From Flavobacterium sp. CFS9 (GTDB lineage Bacteria; Bacteroidota; Bacteroidia; Flavobacteriales; Flavobacteriaceae), in the NCBI RefSeq assembly GCF_041154745.1, contig NZ_AP031573.1, positions 4,092,001 through 4,156,000 of the forward strand: DNA of 64,000 bases, written 5' to 3'. Shown here piece after piece: positions 1-8,953 of the stretch. Within the stretch, counting starts at the first letter, position 1; each line of letters starts with the position of its first letter. A model generated the notes under the pieces. That model did no database searches. It was not told where the DNA came from and saw nothing but the letters and a program-made list of their open reading frames with translations. The position numbers and the translations under genes were made by a program.

Positions 1-84
1 CAATTTACAAAAACTGTATCTGTATTGCTGTTTTATTTTTTAGAAATTTGCTTTATTCAATAACGAACCTAAAAAGAATTACTT

Positions 85-1002
85 GTGAAAACAACAAAAT
101 ATTATGCAGCAGCCATTACCTGTTTCGTCATCTGGGGATTTTTTAGCCTGGCGTTAAAGCCTATTCACGAGTATCCTTCTTTAGATATTTTATTCTATCG
201 TGTTTTCAGCTGTAGTATTCTCATGTTACTGATTGCTTTTATTTTTAAAAGAAAAAGAATCAAAGAAACCATCGGGACTTTTAAAGCATTACCTGCCTTA
301 GAGAGACGCAGATCGCTTTTACTGAATATTGGAGGAAGTGTCTTTTTAATGGCTAACTGGTTTACCTTTATTTATGTAATGAATCATGTTAGTGTAAAAG
401 CAACTTCTTTGGCGTACTTAGTGTGTCCAATTTTAACCACCTTACTGGCGTACTTTATTTTGAACGAAAAACTAAGCAAAACACAATGGATGGCTGTAGG
501 ATTAAGCGTTTCCGGCTGTTTGCTTTTATCCTATGCCAATATTATGGACATGGTTTTTAGTATTGTCATTGGTTCTACTTATGCTTCGTATTTAGTTAGT
601 CAGCGTATTAACAAAGGATTCGATAAATTTATTGTACTGACCTTCCATATTACATTGGCAGCCTTATTTTTATTACCGTTTTACCCGGCTTATAGCGGGC
701 CAGTTCCAACAGAATTCAAATTTTATTTCTGTATCGAAACTATTGCGATTCTGTTTACCATATTCCCGTTGTTTCTTAATTTATATGCACTTTCGGGAAT
801 CAACTCGTCAACGGTAGGGATGCTCTTAAATATCAATCCGATGATTGCATTTTTATTGGCGCTCTTCTGGTATCATGAACCGATCGGATTTGTACAAATA
901 GTGGCTTATAGTATTGTTTTTCTGGCTGTATTGGTTTTTAATTCACATCATATTTTTGCTATCAGGCAAAAAATAGCGCAATATCCTAAGGTTCTCAAGT
1001 AA
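85..1002 (+). CDS. EamA/DMT-family membrane transporter
   Basis: Predicted inner-membrane transporter of the drug/metabolite superfamily, 305 residues and almost entirely hydrophobic. About ten membrane segments fall into two EamA-like halves, with the first half ending near residue 150. The basic loops after segment 2 (KRKRIK) and at the C-terminus should be cytoplasmic. The overall look is of the RarD/EamA branch; the substrate cannot be read from the sequence. The start is GTG at 85, which gives a typical MKTTKYY N-terminus, and no in-frame ATG lies just upstream. It appears monocistronic and is followed by a clear hairpin terminator. Confidence 0.85.
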   Translation: MKTTKYYAAAITCFVIWGFFSLALKPIHEYPSLDILFYRVFSCSILMLLIAFIFKRKRIKETIGTFKALPALERRRSLLLNIGGSVFLMANWFTFIYVMNHVSVKATSLAYLVCPILTTLLAYFILNEKLSKTQWMAVGLSVSGCLLLSYANIMDMVFSIVIGSTYASYLVSQRINKGFDKFIVLTFHITLAALFLLPFYPAYSGPVPTEFKFYFCIETIAILFTIFPLFLNLYALSGINSSTVGMLLNINPMIAFLLALFWYHEPIGFVQIVAYSIVFLAVLVFNSHHIFAIRQKIAQYPKVLK

Positions 1003-1067
1003 TTTGAAATGCTTTATGTTTTTTATTGGTTTAGAATCTAAAGTATTAGAATCTTATTAGATGTGTC

Positions 1068-1101
1068 AACAGGAATGAATATTTTTCATTCCTGTTTTTT
1101 T
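1068..1101 (+). terminator. Rho-independent terminator after the EamA gene
   Basis: Perfect 12-bp arms AACAGGAATGAA (1068-1079) and TTCATTCCTGTT (1085-1096) enclose a 5-nt loop and run into a T tract ending at 1101. A degenerate relative (aacaggaatgagtattttca) lies at about 1445-1464. Confidence 0.8.
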
Positions 1102-1121
1102 ATGTGTTCTCATCTCTGTTT

Positions 1122-1356
1122 GCTTTTGCCCTTTCAGGGCGTAACGATCTTTCCTATCATTCATAGTGCTCCGCACTATGCTATGGCTAAAGCTCTTTCA
1201 AAGCAACATTTTTAAAATACTTAGCTTTTTAAGATTATTCACATTTCAGTATAAGTATTCAAACAGCTAAAAGGGCTGAAAGCTCAATAGCAAAAGCATA
1301 GTGCAACGCACTATGATCTAAGTTAAAAGAAAGTATTGCCCTGAAAGGGCAAAAGC
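1122..1356. repeat. Dispersed palindromic element (GCCCTTTCAGGGC family), copy 1
   Basis: A non-coding unit of about 235 bp that is roughly its own reverse complement. The outer ends are GCTTTTGCCCTTTCAGGGC (1122-1140) and its exact reverse complement (1338-1356). Each half holds a small hairpin, CATAGTGC-TCC-GCACTATG at 1162-1180 and CATAGTGC-AAC-GCACTATG at 1297-1315, and a GCTAAAGCTCTTTCA-type segment. Related copies lie at 13.2-13.85 kb. It resembles REP/BIME-type elements; no transposase is present here. Confidence 0.75.
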
Positions 1357-1565
1357 CTAATCCCAAAGAAAAACAATTCTCTTATTTTGTATTGTAATTT
1401 TCCAAAATGAAATTAAAATTACCACAATCTTAACAAGGTATGTAAACAGGAATGAGTATTTTCATTTTTACTTTTTAATATCACATAAACTGTACATATA
1501 AAAGAGATTTAAGCGACGTAATTCGCTGAAAATTGATGTTTCGACACCTAAAAACCAATATTCTT

Positions 1566-3827
1566 ATGAAAAATACCAAGCTCCAGGCCTTTATTCCGTT
1601 GTTTTATTTGGTGTGGTCCGATGATTTGCTAACTCAGAAAGAGTTTGTTACCATTCAGAAATTTATCAATGATCTTAGCTGGCTTTCGCCCGAAGAAAAG
1701 CAGCAATTACTTTCCAGAGTTGATATTTCAAATCCGCCGGGACGAAATGAACTCACGCAATGGAAATTGGATATTGAGAAAAGCATTGAAAATAAAGAAG
1801 ATATTAGGTCGATTTTTGATATTGCGGTGGCACTTTCAGAAAAGGATCTTGACATTTCAACTTTAAAATCAAATTTTGTTCAACTGGAAAACGATCTTGG
1901 GATTTTAGGAGAAGAAGCGCTCCAAAACTTTAAAACCAAAGCGGGTTCTTTTACGGCAAATTTTCAAACCAACAGTGAGTTTGATGTTCAAAAAATTACA
2001 GCTCTTTTAAATGGTAAAGAAGCTGCGATAATCAATAGAGTAAAAGCAATTATTTCAAGACCTGAATTTGCGTACGAAACTTCCACAGATATTACGATTT
2101 ATCGTCAGACGGTTTACAAGTGGTGCAAGCTGCTCGCTGACGAAAATCTGGGTAATATGGCGTCCCCAAAAGAATATGGAGGAGGAGAAAACATAGCCGA
2201 TTATTTTGCGATTATGGAAACTTTGAGTTACCATGATCTAAGTTTGGTGATCAAATTTGGCGTTCAGTTCGGACTTTGGGGCATGAGTGTACAATCGTTA
2301 GGAACAGAAAAGCATTATGCCAAATATTTAAGGGATATTGGAACATTAAAAATTCCGGGTTGTTTTGCGATGACCGAAACACATCATGGTTCTAATGTAA
2401 AAGGACTGGAAACTACAGCAACTTACAATCATACAGATCAGACTTTTATTATCCATACACCCAATAAAAATGCTCAAAAAGAATATATCGGAAATGCGGC
2501 TGTTCACGGGCAGATGGCAACTGTTTTCGCAAAACTAATTATAGACGATCACGATTATGGCGTGAACGCATTTGTTGTTCCATTAAGAGATATCAATGGG
2601 ACTGTACTAAAGGGAGTTACAATTGGAGATTGCGGACATAAAATGGGACTTAATGGAGTAGACAACGGAACTATCAGTTTCAATCAGGTAGTGATTCCGA
2701 AAGAAAACATGTTGGATCGTTTTGCCTCTGTAAATGATAAAGGAGAATTTGAAAGCCCGATTCCCAGTGACAACAGACGTTTCTTTACCATGTTAGGGAC
2801 TTTGGTCGGCGGTCGCATTGGGATTCCCCGTTCAGCGTTGGCGGCTGCTAAATCCGGACTGACAATTGCTATTCGATACAGCGATCAGCGTCGACAGTTT
2901 GGACCTGAAGGCGGGTCAGAAGTTCCGATTCTGAACTACAGAATGCACCAGCGTAGATTAATTCCGCCATTAGCAAAAACATATGCGGTACATTTTGCGC
3001 TGCAGTACCTTACCAATCGCTTTTTAAACAGAACTGAAGCTGAAATGCAGGAAATTGAGGCATTAGCCGCAGGAATGAAATCCTACTCAACCTGGAGCAC
3101 AAGGGATATACTGCAGGAATGCCGTGAAGCCTGTGGTGGAAAAGGATATTTATCAGAGAACCGAATCAATGCATTAAAAAACGATACCGAAATTTACACC
3201 ACTTTTGAAGGTGACAATACTGTTTTGATGCAATTGGTAGCCAAAAACAGGCTCTCAGAATTCAGAAAGTCATTCGGAGAAATGGGCTCGTTAGGGATTA
3301 TCAATTATGTATATGAAAATGCGAAAACGGCACTTACGGAGAAAAATCCGATAGCAACCAGAAAAACGGATGAGGAACATTTATTGGATGGAGAGTTTCA
3401 TTTGCAGGCGTTTGTGCACAGGGAGAGAACAATTTTAGCTTCGGCAGCACGACGCATCAAGAAACTGGTTGATGGAGGTTTAGAACCTTACGATGCTTTT
3501 AATGTCGTGCAGCACCAAATGATCGACGTGGCTCAGGCTTATCTGGACAGAGTGGTGCTGGAGCAATTTCAATTGGCAGTTAAATCAGTAGAAGATAGTA
3601 AAACCAAAGAAATTCTGACGAAACTCAATCAGTTATACGCGCTTTCACAGTTAGAAAAAAGCAGAGCCTGGTACCTTGAGGATGGTTATATGGAACCCAT
3701 TAAAACGAAAGCAATTCGTAAAATAGTCAATCAGCTTTGCTGGGACATTCGACCGGATGCGGTGGCTCTGGTGAATGCTTTTGATATTCCGGAGAGTTGT
3801 CTGTCAGCACCTATTGCGGTTAAATAG
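1566..3827 (+). CDS. Acyl-CoA dehydrogenase/oxidase family flavoprotein
   Basis: FAD-dependent acyl-CoA oxidation, the first step of a beta-oxidation-like pathway, probably cytosolic. At about 753 residues it is far longer than ordinary acyl-CoA dehydrogenases (about 380-600) and fits the acyl-CoA oxidase layout: an N-terminal extension, the medial FAD/substrate signature MTETHHGSNVKGLETTATY near residue 265, GHKMGLNGVDNG near 360, then ACGGKGYLSENR (about 520) and YTTFEGDNTVLMQL (about 540), followed by a C-terminal oxidase-type helical domain. The glutamate of the FEGDN segment is the expected catalytic-base position. I chose ATG 1566 (MKNTKLQ) over the longer in-frame ATG at 1533. The electron acceptor, oxygen or ETF, cannot be decided from sequence. 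Confidence 0.85.
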   Translation: MKNTKLQAFIPLFYLVWSDDLLTQKEFVTIQKFINDLSWLSPEEKQQLLSRVDISNPPGRNELTQWKLDIEKSIENKEDIRSIFDIAVALSEKDLDISTLKSNFVQLENDLGILGEEALQNFKTKAGSFTANFQTNSEFDVQKITALLNGKEAAIINRVKAIISRPEFAYETSTDITIYRQTVYKWCKLLADENLGNMASPKEYGGGENIADYFAIMETLSYHDLSLVIKFGVQFGLWGMSVQSLGTEKHYAKYLRDIGTLKIPGCFAMTETHHGSNVKGLETTATYNHTDQTFIIHTPNKNAQKEYIGNAAVHGQMATVFAKLIIDDHDYGVNAFVVPLRDINGTVLKGVTIGDCGHKMGLNGVDNGTISFNQVVIPKENMLDRFASVNDKGEFESPIPSDNRRFFTMLGTLVGGRIGIPRSALAAAKSGLTIAIRYSDQRRQFGPEGGSEVPILNYRMHQRRLIPPLAKTYAVHFALQYLTNRFLNRTEAEMQEIEALAAGMKSYSTWSTRDILQECREACGGKGYLSENRINALKNDTEIYTTFEGDNTVLMQLVAKNRLSEFRKSFGEMGSLGIINYVYENAKTALTEKNPIATRKTDEEHLLDGEFHLQAFVHRERTILASAARRIKKLVDGGLEPYDAFNVVQHQMIDVAQAYLDRVVLEQFQLAVKSVEDSKTKEILTKLNQLYALSQLEKSRAWYLEDGYMEPIKTKAIRKIVNQLCWDIRPDAVALVNAFDIPESCLSAPIAVK

Positions 3828-3879
3828 TTTTTTTGGGAGTGAAATGTGAGATGTAAAATGTGAAGAGCTTGAAATAAAC

Positions 3880-3940
3880 AGCCACGAATTCACGAATTTA
3901 TTGTAATCTGTTTGCATAAAAAATTCGTGAATTCGTGGCT
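3880..3940. terminator. Perfect 20-bp inverted repeat, probable bidirectional terminator
   Basis: AGCCACGAATTCACGAATTT (3880-3899) and its exact reverse complement (3921-3940) flank a 21-nt loop, followed on the plus strand by a T-rich run. It lies between the convergent genes ending at 3827 (+) and 4062 (-). Each arm also contains the internal repeat CACGAATT, so it may belong to a dispersed repeat family. Confidence 0.6.
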
Positions 3941-4061
3941 TATTTTTTTAGTTGTAGTTTCTTTTTAAAGAGGGTAAATTGTTGGTTTATTGCGGATTAG
4001 GTATTTTGTTTTGTAGCAACAAGAAGTTTTTGTTATTGTTTTTTGTTATATCATGAAGTCT

Positions 4062-4406
4062 TTAAACCATAGCTTTATTGACGTAGCTGGCTTTCTCAAA
4101 ATCCATGATATTAATAGAAATTATAGGGACTTCAGGAAGTATCTCGTTTAGTTTAGAAACAATTGCTTTTGATAATCCTGCTTTTTGATCGTTATTTCGA
4201 CCCTCCAGAATGTAGGCAAAGACGTGAATAAAATCGTCTGAAGAATTTCCATTATTGTAATAGCTGAAAGGATGAATACGAACCTTAATATCGGTAGGAA
4301 CAAAAAGAGTAGTGGCTAAAGCGGTATGGTAAATCTCCTGCATGATATCGTCGGCAGATTTTAGTCGGATTACATTTTCAGAGCAATCAATAACAAAGTG
4401 TGGCAT
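4062..4406 (-). CDS. 5-carboxymethyl-2-hydroxymuconate delta-isomerase-like protein
   Basis: A 114-residue tautomerase-superfamily protein of the CHMI (HpaF) type. It starts MPHFVIDCSENV, which matches the family N-terminus in which Pro2, exposed after Met removal, is the catalytic base. The pattern MPHF-(I/V)-x-CS-x-N, the length and the RIHPF segment fit the family. Family members isomerise 5-carboxymethyl-2-hydroxymuconate in homoprotocatechuate degradation, but no other gene of that pathway is nearby, so the real substrate is open. It stands alone, convergent with the acyl-CoA oxidase-like gene. A TAAATTTG -7-type element lies at 4451-4444 on the minus strand. Confidence 0.75.
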   Translation of the reverse strand: MPHFVIDCSENVIRLKSADDIMQEIYHTALATTLFVPTDIKVRIHPFSYYNNGNSSDDFIHVFAYILEGRNNDQKAGLSKAIVSKLNEILPEVPIISINIMDFEKASYVNKAMV

Positions 4407-4443
4407 GAGTATAATGTTTAAATTAGAAAAAATGAAGTACCAA

Positions 4444-4451
4444 CAAATTTA
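4444..4451 (-). promoter_or_regulatory. Candidate -7 element for the CHMI-like gene
   Basis: On the minus strand this reads TAAATTTG, matching the Bacteroidota TAnnTTTG consensus, 38 nt before the start codon at 4406. No TTG -33 element is seen at the expected spacing, so support is partial. Confidence 0.4.
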
Positions 4452-4562
4452 CAAAAATCTGATGGAGAATAAGTGTCGTTATTTTTTTCGGAAGCTTTTA
4501 TTTAGTACAAAAAACACAATTTTCAATCTGCTAAATATTTCCTTTTTCTAGTAGCACTTTCT

Positions 4563-4570
4563 TATATTTG
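4563..4570 (+). promoter_or_regulatory. Candidate -7 element of the DUF6377-like gene
   Basis: TATATTTG matches TAnnTTTG and ends 26 nt before the TTG start codon at 4597. There is no clear TTG -33 element. Confidence 0.45.
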
Positions 4571-4596
4571 CGAGTCTCATTATATCTTTAATTGGT

Positions 4597-6240
4597 TTGA
4601 AAAATTATCTGCTCTTTTTTCTCTTTGCTTTTTTAGGAAGTCCTGTTTATGCAGCGGACGGCACAGATAGTATTATCGATAAACTAAACGAAGTTTTAAA
4701 AAACAAAGCTCATTATGTTCGTTTGAGAGAAGAACGAATTTTAAATTTTAAAAAAATCAAATCCGATGATTTAACGAAAGAACAGGAGTACAATTACAAC
4801 GGAAGTCTGTACAGTCAATATCTGAAATTCAATTCTGATTCGGCTATTGTGTATGTTAAAAAAAACCTGAAAATCGCCAGCGAGCTTCAAAATACGGATT
4901 TACTGAACCTGGCCAGTCTGCAATTGGTAACATTGTACTCTTCATCGGGAAAATATCGCGAATCTGAAGCTATTTTAAAAAGCATTCCTAAAAAAGAATT
5001 GCCTAAAAAACTACTTCCTAATTATTATATTGCCTATCGCGAGTTTTTAGAGCATTATGCTGCCAATAGTGACGATTTAAGCTACATTGAGCAAATTAAC
5101 AAATACCGTGATTCGCTGCTAACTGTTTTAGATCCTTCTACATTAAACTATCGAATCACCAGAATTGAGCAGGAGATGTCGGAGAAAAAGTTTGCTGCGG
5201 CTGAAAAAAAACTGTTGGATTTATTGAAAAATGCAAAAGAGGATCATCCCCAATATGCCATGATTACCTATCTTTTGGCAAGCATCTATAAAGAAACACG
5301 GCAGCTCGAGCTTCAAAAGAAATACTATGCACTTTCGGCCACTGCTGATTTAAAAACCGCAAACAAGGATAATGCTTCTCTTCAGGAACTGGCTTTGTTT
5401 TTTTATGAAGCCAATGATGTTGACATGGCCTATAAACTAACCCAGTCGGCTATTGAAGACGCTTTATATTGCAACGTTCAGTTTCGTACCCTTTTAATGT
5501 CAGAGGTATATTCGATCATCAACACCGTGTACTTAGAGAAAGAAGCTAAGCGAAAAACCGAGCTTCAACTGTACCTTTTGTGCATCAGTTTGTTGTCGGC
5601 ATTTTTAGTAGTTGCTGTCATTTACGTTTACAAACAAATGAAAAAAGTATCGCGAATCAGGACAGAACTGTATCATACAAGTCAAAAGTTAGCCGAATTA
5701 AACAAAGACATTACAGAAACCAACAATCAGCTGCAGGAAAGAAATGCACAATTGTCAGAATCCAACCATGTTAAAGAAGAATACATTGCCCATTTTTTCA
5801 GTCTTTGTTCTGCTTATATCAACAAATTAGAAAATTACCGCATTACTTTAAACAAAAAAGCGACTGCCAAACAATTTGATGAGATCTACAAAGTATTGAA
5901 ATCAACCACACTTGTAGATAACGAACTGGAAGAATTATACAAAAACTTTGACATCATCTTTTTGAATTTATATCCCACCTTCGTAAAAGATTTCAACGCA
6001 CTATTAATTCCGGAAGAGCAAATCGTTTTAAAGCAGGGAGAACTCATGAATACAGAACTTCGAATCTTTGCTTTGATTCGTTTGGGAATTACAGACAGTG
6101 TAAAAATTGCAGCATTTTTACGTTACTCTTTGAGCACGATTTACAATTACCGAACCAGAGCACGAAATAAAGCCGCAGTTTCCCGAAATGATTTTGAAGA
6201 AATGGTCACAAAAATTGGCTTAATATCCGTAAAAGTTTAG
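4597..6240 (+). CDS. DUF6377-like membrane-anchored TPR regulator
   Basis: A 547-residue protein with an N-terminal signal sequence ending near VYAADG, a periplasmic helical TPR-like region (about residues 30-310), one membrane helix (about 326-348, LLCISLLSAFLVVAVIYVY), a cytoplasmic coiled coil (about 360-400) and a C-terminal domain with a helix-turn-helix-like segment (TELRIFALIRLGITDSVKI, then AAFLRYSLSTIYNYRTRAR). This layout matches the Bacteroidota DUF6377 family, thought to be one-component regulators that sense in the periplasm and bind DNA inside. The start is TTG at 4597, chosen because it gives a complete signal sequence. The next gene, a GH3 glucosidase 208 bp downstream on the same strand, is the likely target. 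Confidence 0.75.
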   Translation: MKNYLLFFLFAFLGSPVYAADGTDSIIDKLNEVLKNKAHYVRLREERILNFKKIKSDDLTKEQEYNYNGSLYSQYLKFNSDSAIVYVKKNLKIASELQNTDLLNLASLQLVTLYSSSGKYRESEAILKSIPKKELPKKLLPNYYIAYREFLEHYAANSDDLSYIEQINKYRDSLLTVLDPSTLNYRITRIEQEMSEKKFAAAEKKLLDLLKNAKEDHPQYAMITYLLASIYKETRQLELQKKYYALSATADLKTANKDNASLQELALFFYEANDVDMAYKLTQSAIEDALYCNVQFRTLLMSEVYSIINTVYLEKEAKRKTELQLYLLCISLLSAFLVVAVIYVYKQMKKVSRIRTELYHTSQKLAELNKDITETNNQLQERNAQLSESNHVKEEYIAHFFSLCSAYINKLENYRITLNKKATAKQFDEIYKVLKSTTLVDNELEELYKNFDIIFLNLYPTFVKDFNALLIPEEQIVLKQGELMNTELRIFALIRLGITDSVKIAAFLRYSLSTIYNYRTRARNKAAVSRNDFEEMVTKIGLISVKV

Positions 6241-6252
6241 AAAATCCTTCTA

Positions 6253-6334
6253 AAATCACTACTTTTTTTGGCTTTTTGTTTTTTGTAAACAATTGTTATA
6301 CATTGAGTTGTGTTTTTAAATCACTACTTTTTTT
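6253..6334. promoter_or_regulatory. Pair of 17-bp direct repeats upstream of the GH3 gene
   Basis: AAATCACTACTTTTTTT occurs at 6253-6269 and again at 6318-6334, 65 bp apart. An AT-rich, partly palindromic stretch (gtaaacaattgttatac, 6286-6302) lies between them. They sit between the DUF6377 regulator and the GH3 gene, so they are candidate binding sites for that regulator. This is inferred from position only. Confidence 0.45.
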
Positions 6335-6448
6335 CATTTAGAAATCCAGAACAAACTATAACGTTTTAGCTTTACAGTATTCTTAAAAAGAGAAGTACTG
6401 CTTATACTTTCTTCTGATTGTAAATTAAATGCTTTAATAAATATAGTT

Positions 6449-8665
6449 ATGTTTAAAAACGTTAAAACAATTGTTGTTTTACTATTGTTGAGCTCTGTCG
6501 GTGTAAGTGCACAGCATAAAATTCCGGTTTATTTAGACGATAAAAAATCGATTAATGAACGCGTAGAAGATGCCCTTGCAAGAATGACAACCGACGAGAA
6601 AATTGCCATGATACATGCGCAGTCCAAATTTAGCTCACCGGGTGTACCGCGTCTGGGGATTCCGGAAAACTGGATGACAGATGGGCCACACGGAATTCGT
6701 ACCGAAGTTTTATGGGACGAATGGGATCAGGCAGGATGGACTAATGATTCCTGTATTGCTTTTCCGGCCTTAACCGCACTTTCTGCTACCTGGAACAAAG
6801 AATTATCCTCTTTATACGGTAAATCTATAGGGGAAGAAGCACGTTACCGTAACAAAAATGTATTATTAGGACCCGGAGTTAACATCTACAGATCACCACT
6901 AAACGGCCGTAATTTTGAATATATGGGAGAAGATCCTTTCCTGACTTCGAAAATGGTAGTTCCTTATATCAAAGGAGTGCAGGCAAACGGAGTAGCTGCC
7001 TGTGTGAAACATTTCGCTTTAAACAATCAGGAAATAGGGCGTAATACTGTTAATGTAATTGTTGACGATCGTGCGTTGTACGAAATTTATTTACCGGCTT
7101 TTAAAGCTGCCGTTCAGGAAGGAGATGCCTGGGCAATTATGGGAGCATATAACAAGTACAAAGGACAGCACTGTTGTCATAATGAGTTTTTACTGAATGA
7201 TATTCTGCGTGGAGAATGGGGTTTCAAAGGAGTCGTAGTATCAGATTGGGGAGGAGTTCATGATACCAAACAAGCCATTTACAATGGGTTGGATATGGAG
7301 TTCGGTTCCTGGACGAATGGGCTTTCCTGGGGAACCAGCAATGCTTATGACAATTACTTTTTGGCAAAACCATATTCTATTATGATTGCAAAAGGTGAGG
7401 TTGGAACAAAGGAACTGGACGAAAAAGTACGTCGTATTTTACGTTTGTCATTCTTAACGACGATGGACAAGAACAGACCTTTTGGTTCTTTTGGAACAGA
7501 AGAACACGCCAAAGCAGGTTTGAAAATCGCTGAGGAAGGAATTGTATTACTCCAAAACAACAATAACATTTTGCCAATTAATCTTTCTAAAACAAAGAAA
7601 ATTGCGGTGATTGGAGAAAATGCCATCAAAATGATGACTGTTGGAGGTGGAAGTTCTTCGCTAAAAGCCAAATACGAAATTACACCGCTTGAAGGATTAA
7701 AGAAAAGAATAGGAAATCAGGCCGAAATTACTTATGCTCGAGGGTATGTGGGAGATCCGACAAGTAATTATAATGGTGTAGTAGCTAAAGTAAGTCTGGA
7801 AGACAAACGTTCTGCTGCCGAGTTAACAGCTGAGGCTATAAAAGTAGCTGCAGCCACAGATGTTGTTTTGTTCATAGGAGGTACGAATAAAAGTGATAAA
7901 CAAGACGCTGAAGGTTTTGATCGCTTGGATTTAGGTCTTTCGTACGGTCAGGATCAGTTGATAGCAGAATTGGTGAAAGTAAATAAAAACATTGTTTTTG
8001 TAAATATTTCCGGAAATGCAGTGGCAATGCCATGGGTAAAAGACGTTCCGGGAATTGTACAAGGCTGGTTTTTAGGCACAGAAGCAGGAAATGCTTTAGC
8101 TGCTGTTTTGGTTGGAGATGTGAACCCTTCAGGGAAACTGTCGTTTACCTTCCCTGTAAAGTTATCAGATAATGGAGCTCATGCATTAGGCGAATTTCCG
8201 GGTGGCGATGATGTTACCTATAGAGAAAGTATTTTCGTAGGTTACCGTTGGGCTGACAAGCAAAAAGTAAAACCATTATTCTCTTTTGGACATGGTTTGA
8301 GTTATACGACTTTTCAATATGGAAAAGTAACTGCTGATAAAAAACAGATGGGAGCCGGAGATCAGATCACTTTTTCGGTAAAAGTAAAAAACACCGGAAC
8401 GAGAGAAGGTTCAGAAGTCGTTCAGCTTTATATCAGTGATCTGAAATCTTCATTACCGCGTCCGGTTAAGGAATTGAAAGGATTTGAGAAAATTTCCCTT
8501 CAGGCCGGAGAAGAAAAAACAGTGACTTTTACTATTGATAAAACGGCACTTAGCTTTTTCGACGATAAAAAGCACGACTGGGTAGCTGAACCGGGAGCTT
8601 TTGAAGCTATTATCGGAGCATCTTCTAGCAATGTAAAGTCAAAAGTGAGTTTTTCACTTCAATAA
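6449..8665 (+). CDS. bglX: Glycoside hydrolase family 3 beta-glucosidase (BglX-like)
   Basis: Exported enzyme (738 residues; signal peptide ending near VSAQ) that removes terminal beta-linked sugars from oligosaccharides, probably in the periplasm. Domain order is the GH3 N-terminal barrel, the C-terminal alpha/beta sandwich and a fibronectin III-like domain (about 645-735). The nucleophile is Asp266 in VVSDWGGVHD. Glu488 in DAEGFDRLDL sits where BglX-type enzymes carry the acid/base. Other GH3 hallmarks are KHFALNNQE, MGAYNKY and the RYPLFPFG-like segment KPLFSFGHGLSYTTF. No SusCD pair is adjacent; the upstream membrane regulator is the likely controller. The exact substrate is unknown. Confidence 0.92.
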   Translation: MFKNVKTIVVLLLLSSVGVSAQHKIPVYLDDKKSINERVEDALARMTTDEKIAMIHAQSKFSSPGVPRLGIPENWMTDGPHGIRTEVLWDEWDQAGWTNDSCIAFPALTALSATWNKELSSLYGKSIGEEARYRNKNVLLGPGVNIYRSPLNGRNFEYMGEDPFLTSKMVVPYIKGVQANGVAACVKHFALNNQEIGRNTVNVIVDDRALYEIYLPAFKAAVQEGDAWAIMGAYNKYKGQHCCHNEFLLNDILRGEWGFKGVVVSDWGGVHDTKQAIYNGLDMEFGSWTNGLSWGTSNAYDNYFLAKPYSIMIAKGEVGTKELDEKVRRILRLSFLTTMDKNRPFGSFGTEEHAKAGLKIAEEGIVLLQNNNNILPINLSKTKKIAVIGENAIKMMTVGGGSSSLKAKYEITPLEGLKKRIGNQAEITYARGYVGDPTSNYNGVVAKVSLEDKRSAAELTAEAIKVAAATDVVLFIGGTNKSDKQDAEGFDRLDLGLSYGQDQLIAELVKVNKNIVFVNISGNAVAMPWVKDVPGIVQGWFLGTEAGNALAAVLVGDVNPSGKLSFTFPVKLSDNGAHALGEFPGGDDVTYRESIFVGYRWADKQKVKPLFSFGHGLSYTTFQYGKVTADKKQMGAGDQITFSVKVKNTGTREGSEVVQLYISDLKSSLPRPVKELKGFEKISLQAGEEKTVTFTIDKTALSFFDDKKHDWVAEPGAFEAIIGASSSNVKSKVSFSLQ

Positions 8666-8691
8666 TTTCATGTTTCTAAAATTGGTTGGTT

Positions 8692-8730
8692 GTAAAGCTG
8701 CAGGTGTATAACGTTGCAGCTTTACTTTTA
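8692..8730 (+). terminator. Terminator after the GH3 gene
   Basis: GTAAAGCTGCA (8692-8702) pairs with TGCAGCTTTAC (8715-8725) around a 12-nt loop, with a short T-rich tail. It starts 27 nt after the stop codon. Confidence 0.65.
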
Positions 8731-8819
8731 TAAATTCAGAAACTAGAACCAAAAGAATCAGTGTTAGGAAGTATTAAGCAGTAAAAAAAAAATCTGCTAA
8801 ATCTGCGTGCCGAACATTA

Positions 8820-8953
8820 AACACATAGAAACATAGTTTTTTAAGCTGTGTAAGAATGTCTTAAAGAAATACATTTCTTTCGCATAGGAATAAGTGTTTT
8901 ATTTAAAGTGAAACGCCTTAATTTCAGAGAGAAAACCTATGTTTCTATGTGTT
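8820..8953. repeat. Dispersed inverted-end element (AACACATAGAAACATAG family), copy A
   Basis: Non-coding unit of about 134 bp bounded by AACACATAGAAACATAG (8820-8836) and its exact reverse complement (8937-8953). The core has GAAATACATTTCTTTCGCAT and AGTGAAACGCCTT. Copies with the same ends lie at about 29815-29953, 37763-37898 and 40813-40958. Confidence 0.75.

Larger units (their letters stand above)
1003..1565. other. Intergenic region without a gene
   Basis: It holds the terminator at 1068-1101, the palindromic element at 1122-1356, and about 200 bp of AT-rich DNA leading to the acyl-CoA oxidase-like gene. No convincing TAnnTTTG promoter was found in the last part. Confidence 0.7.
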
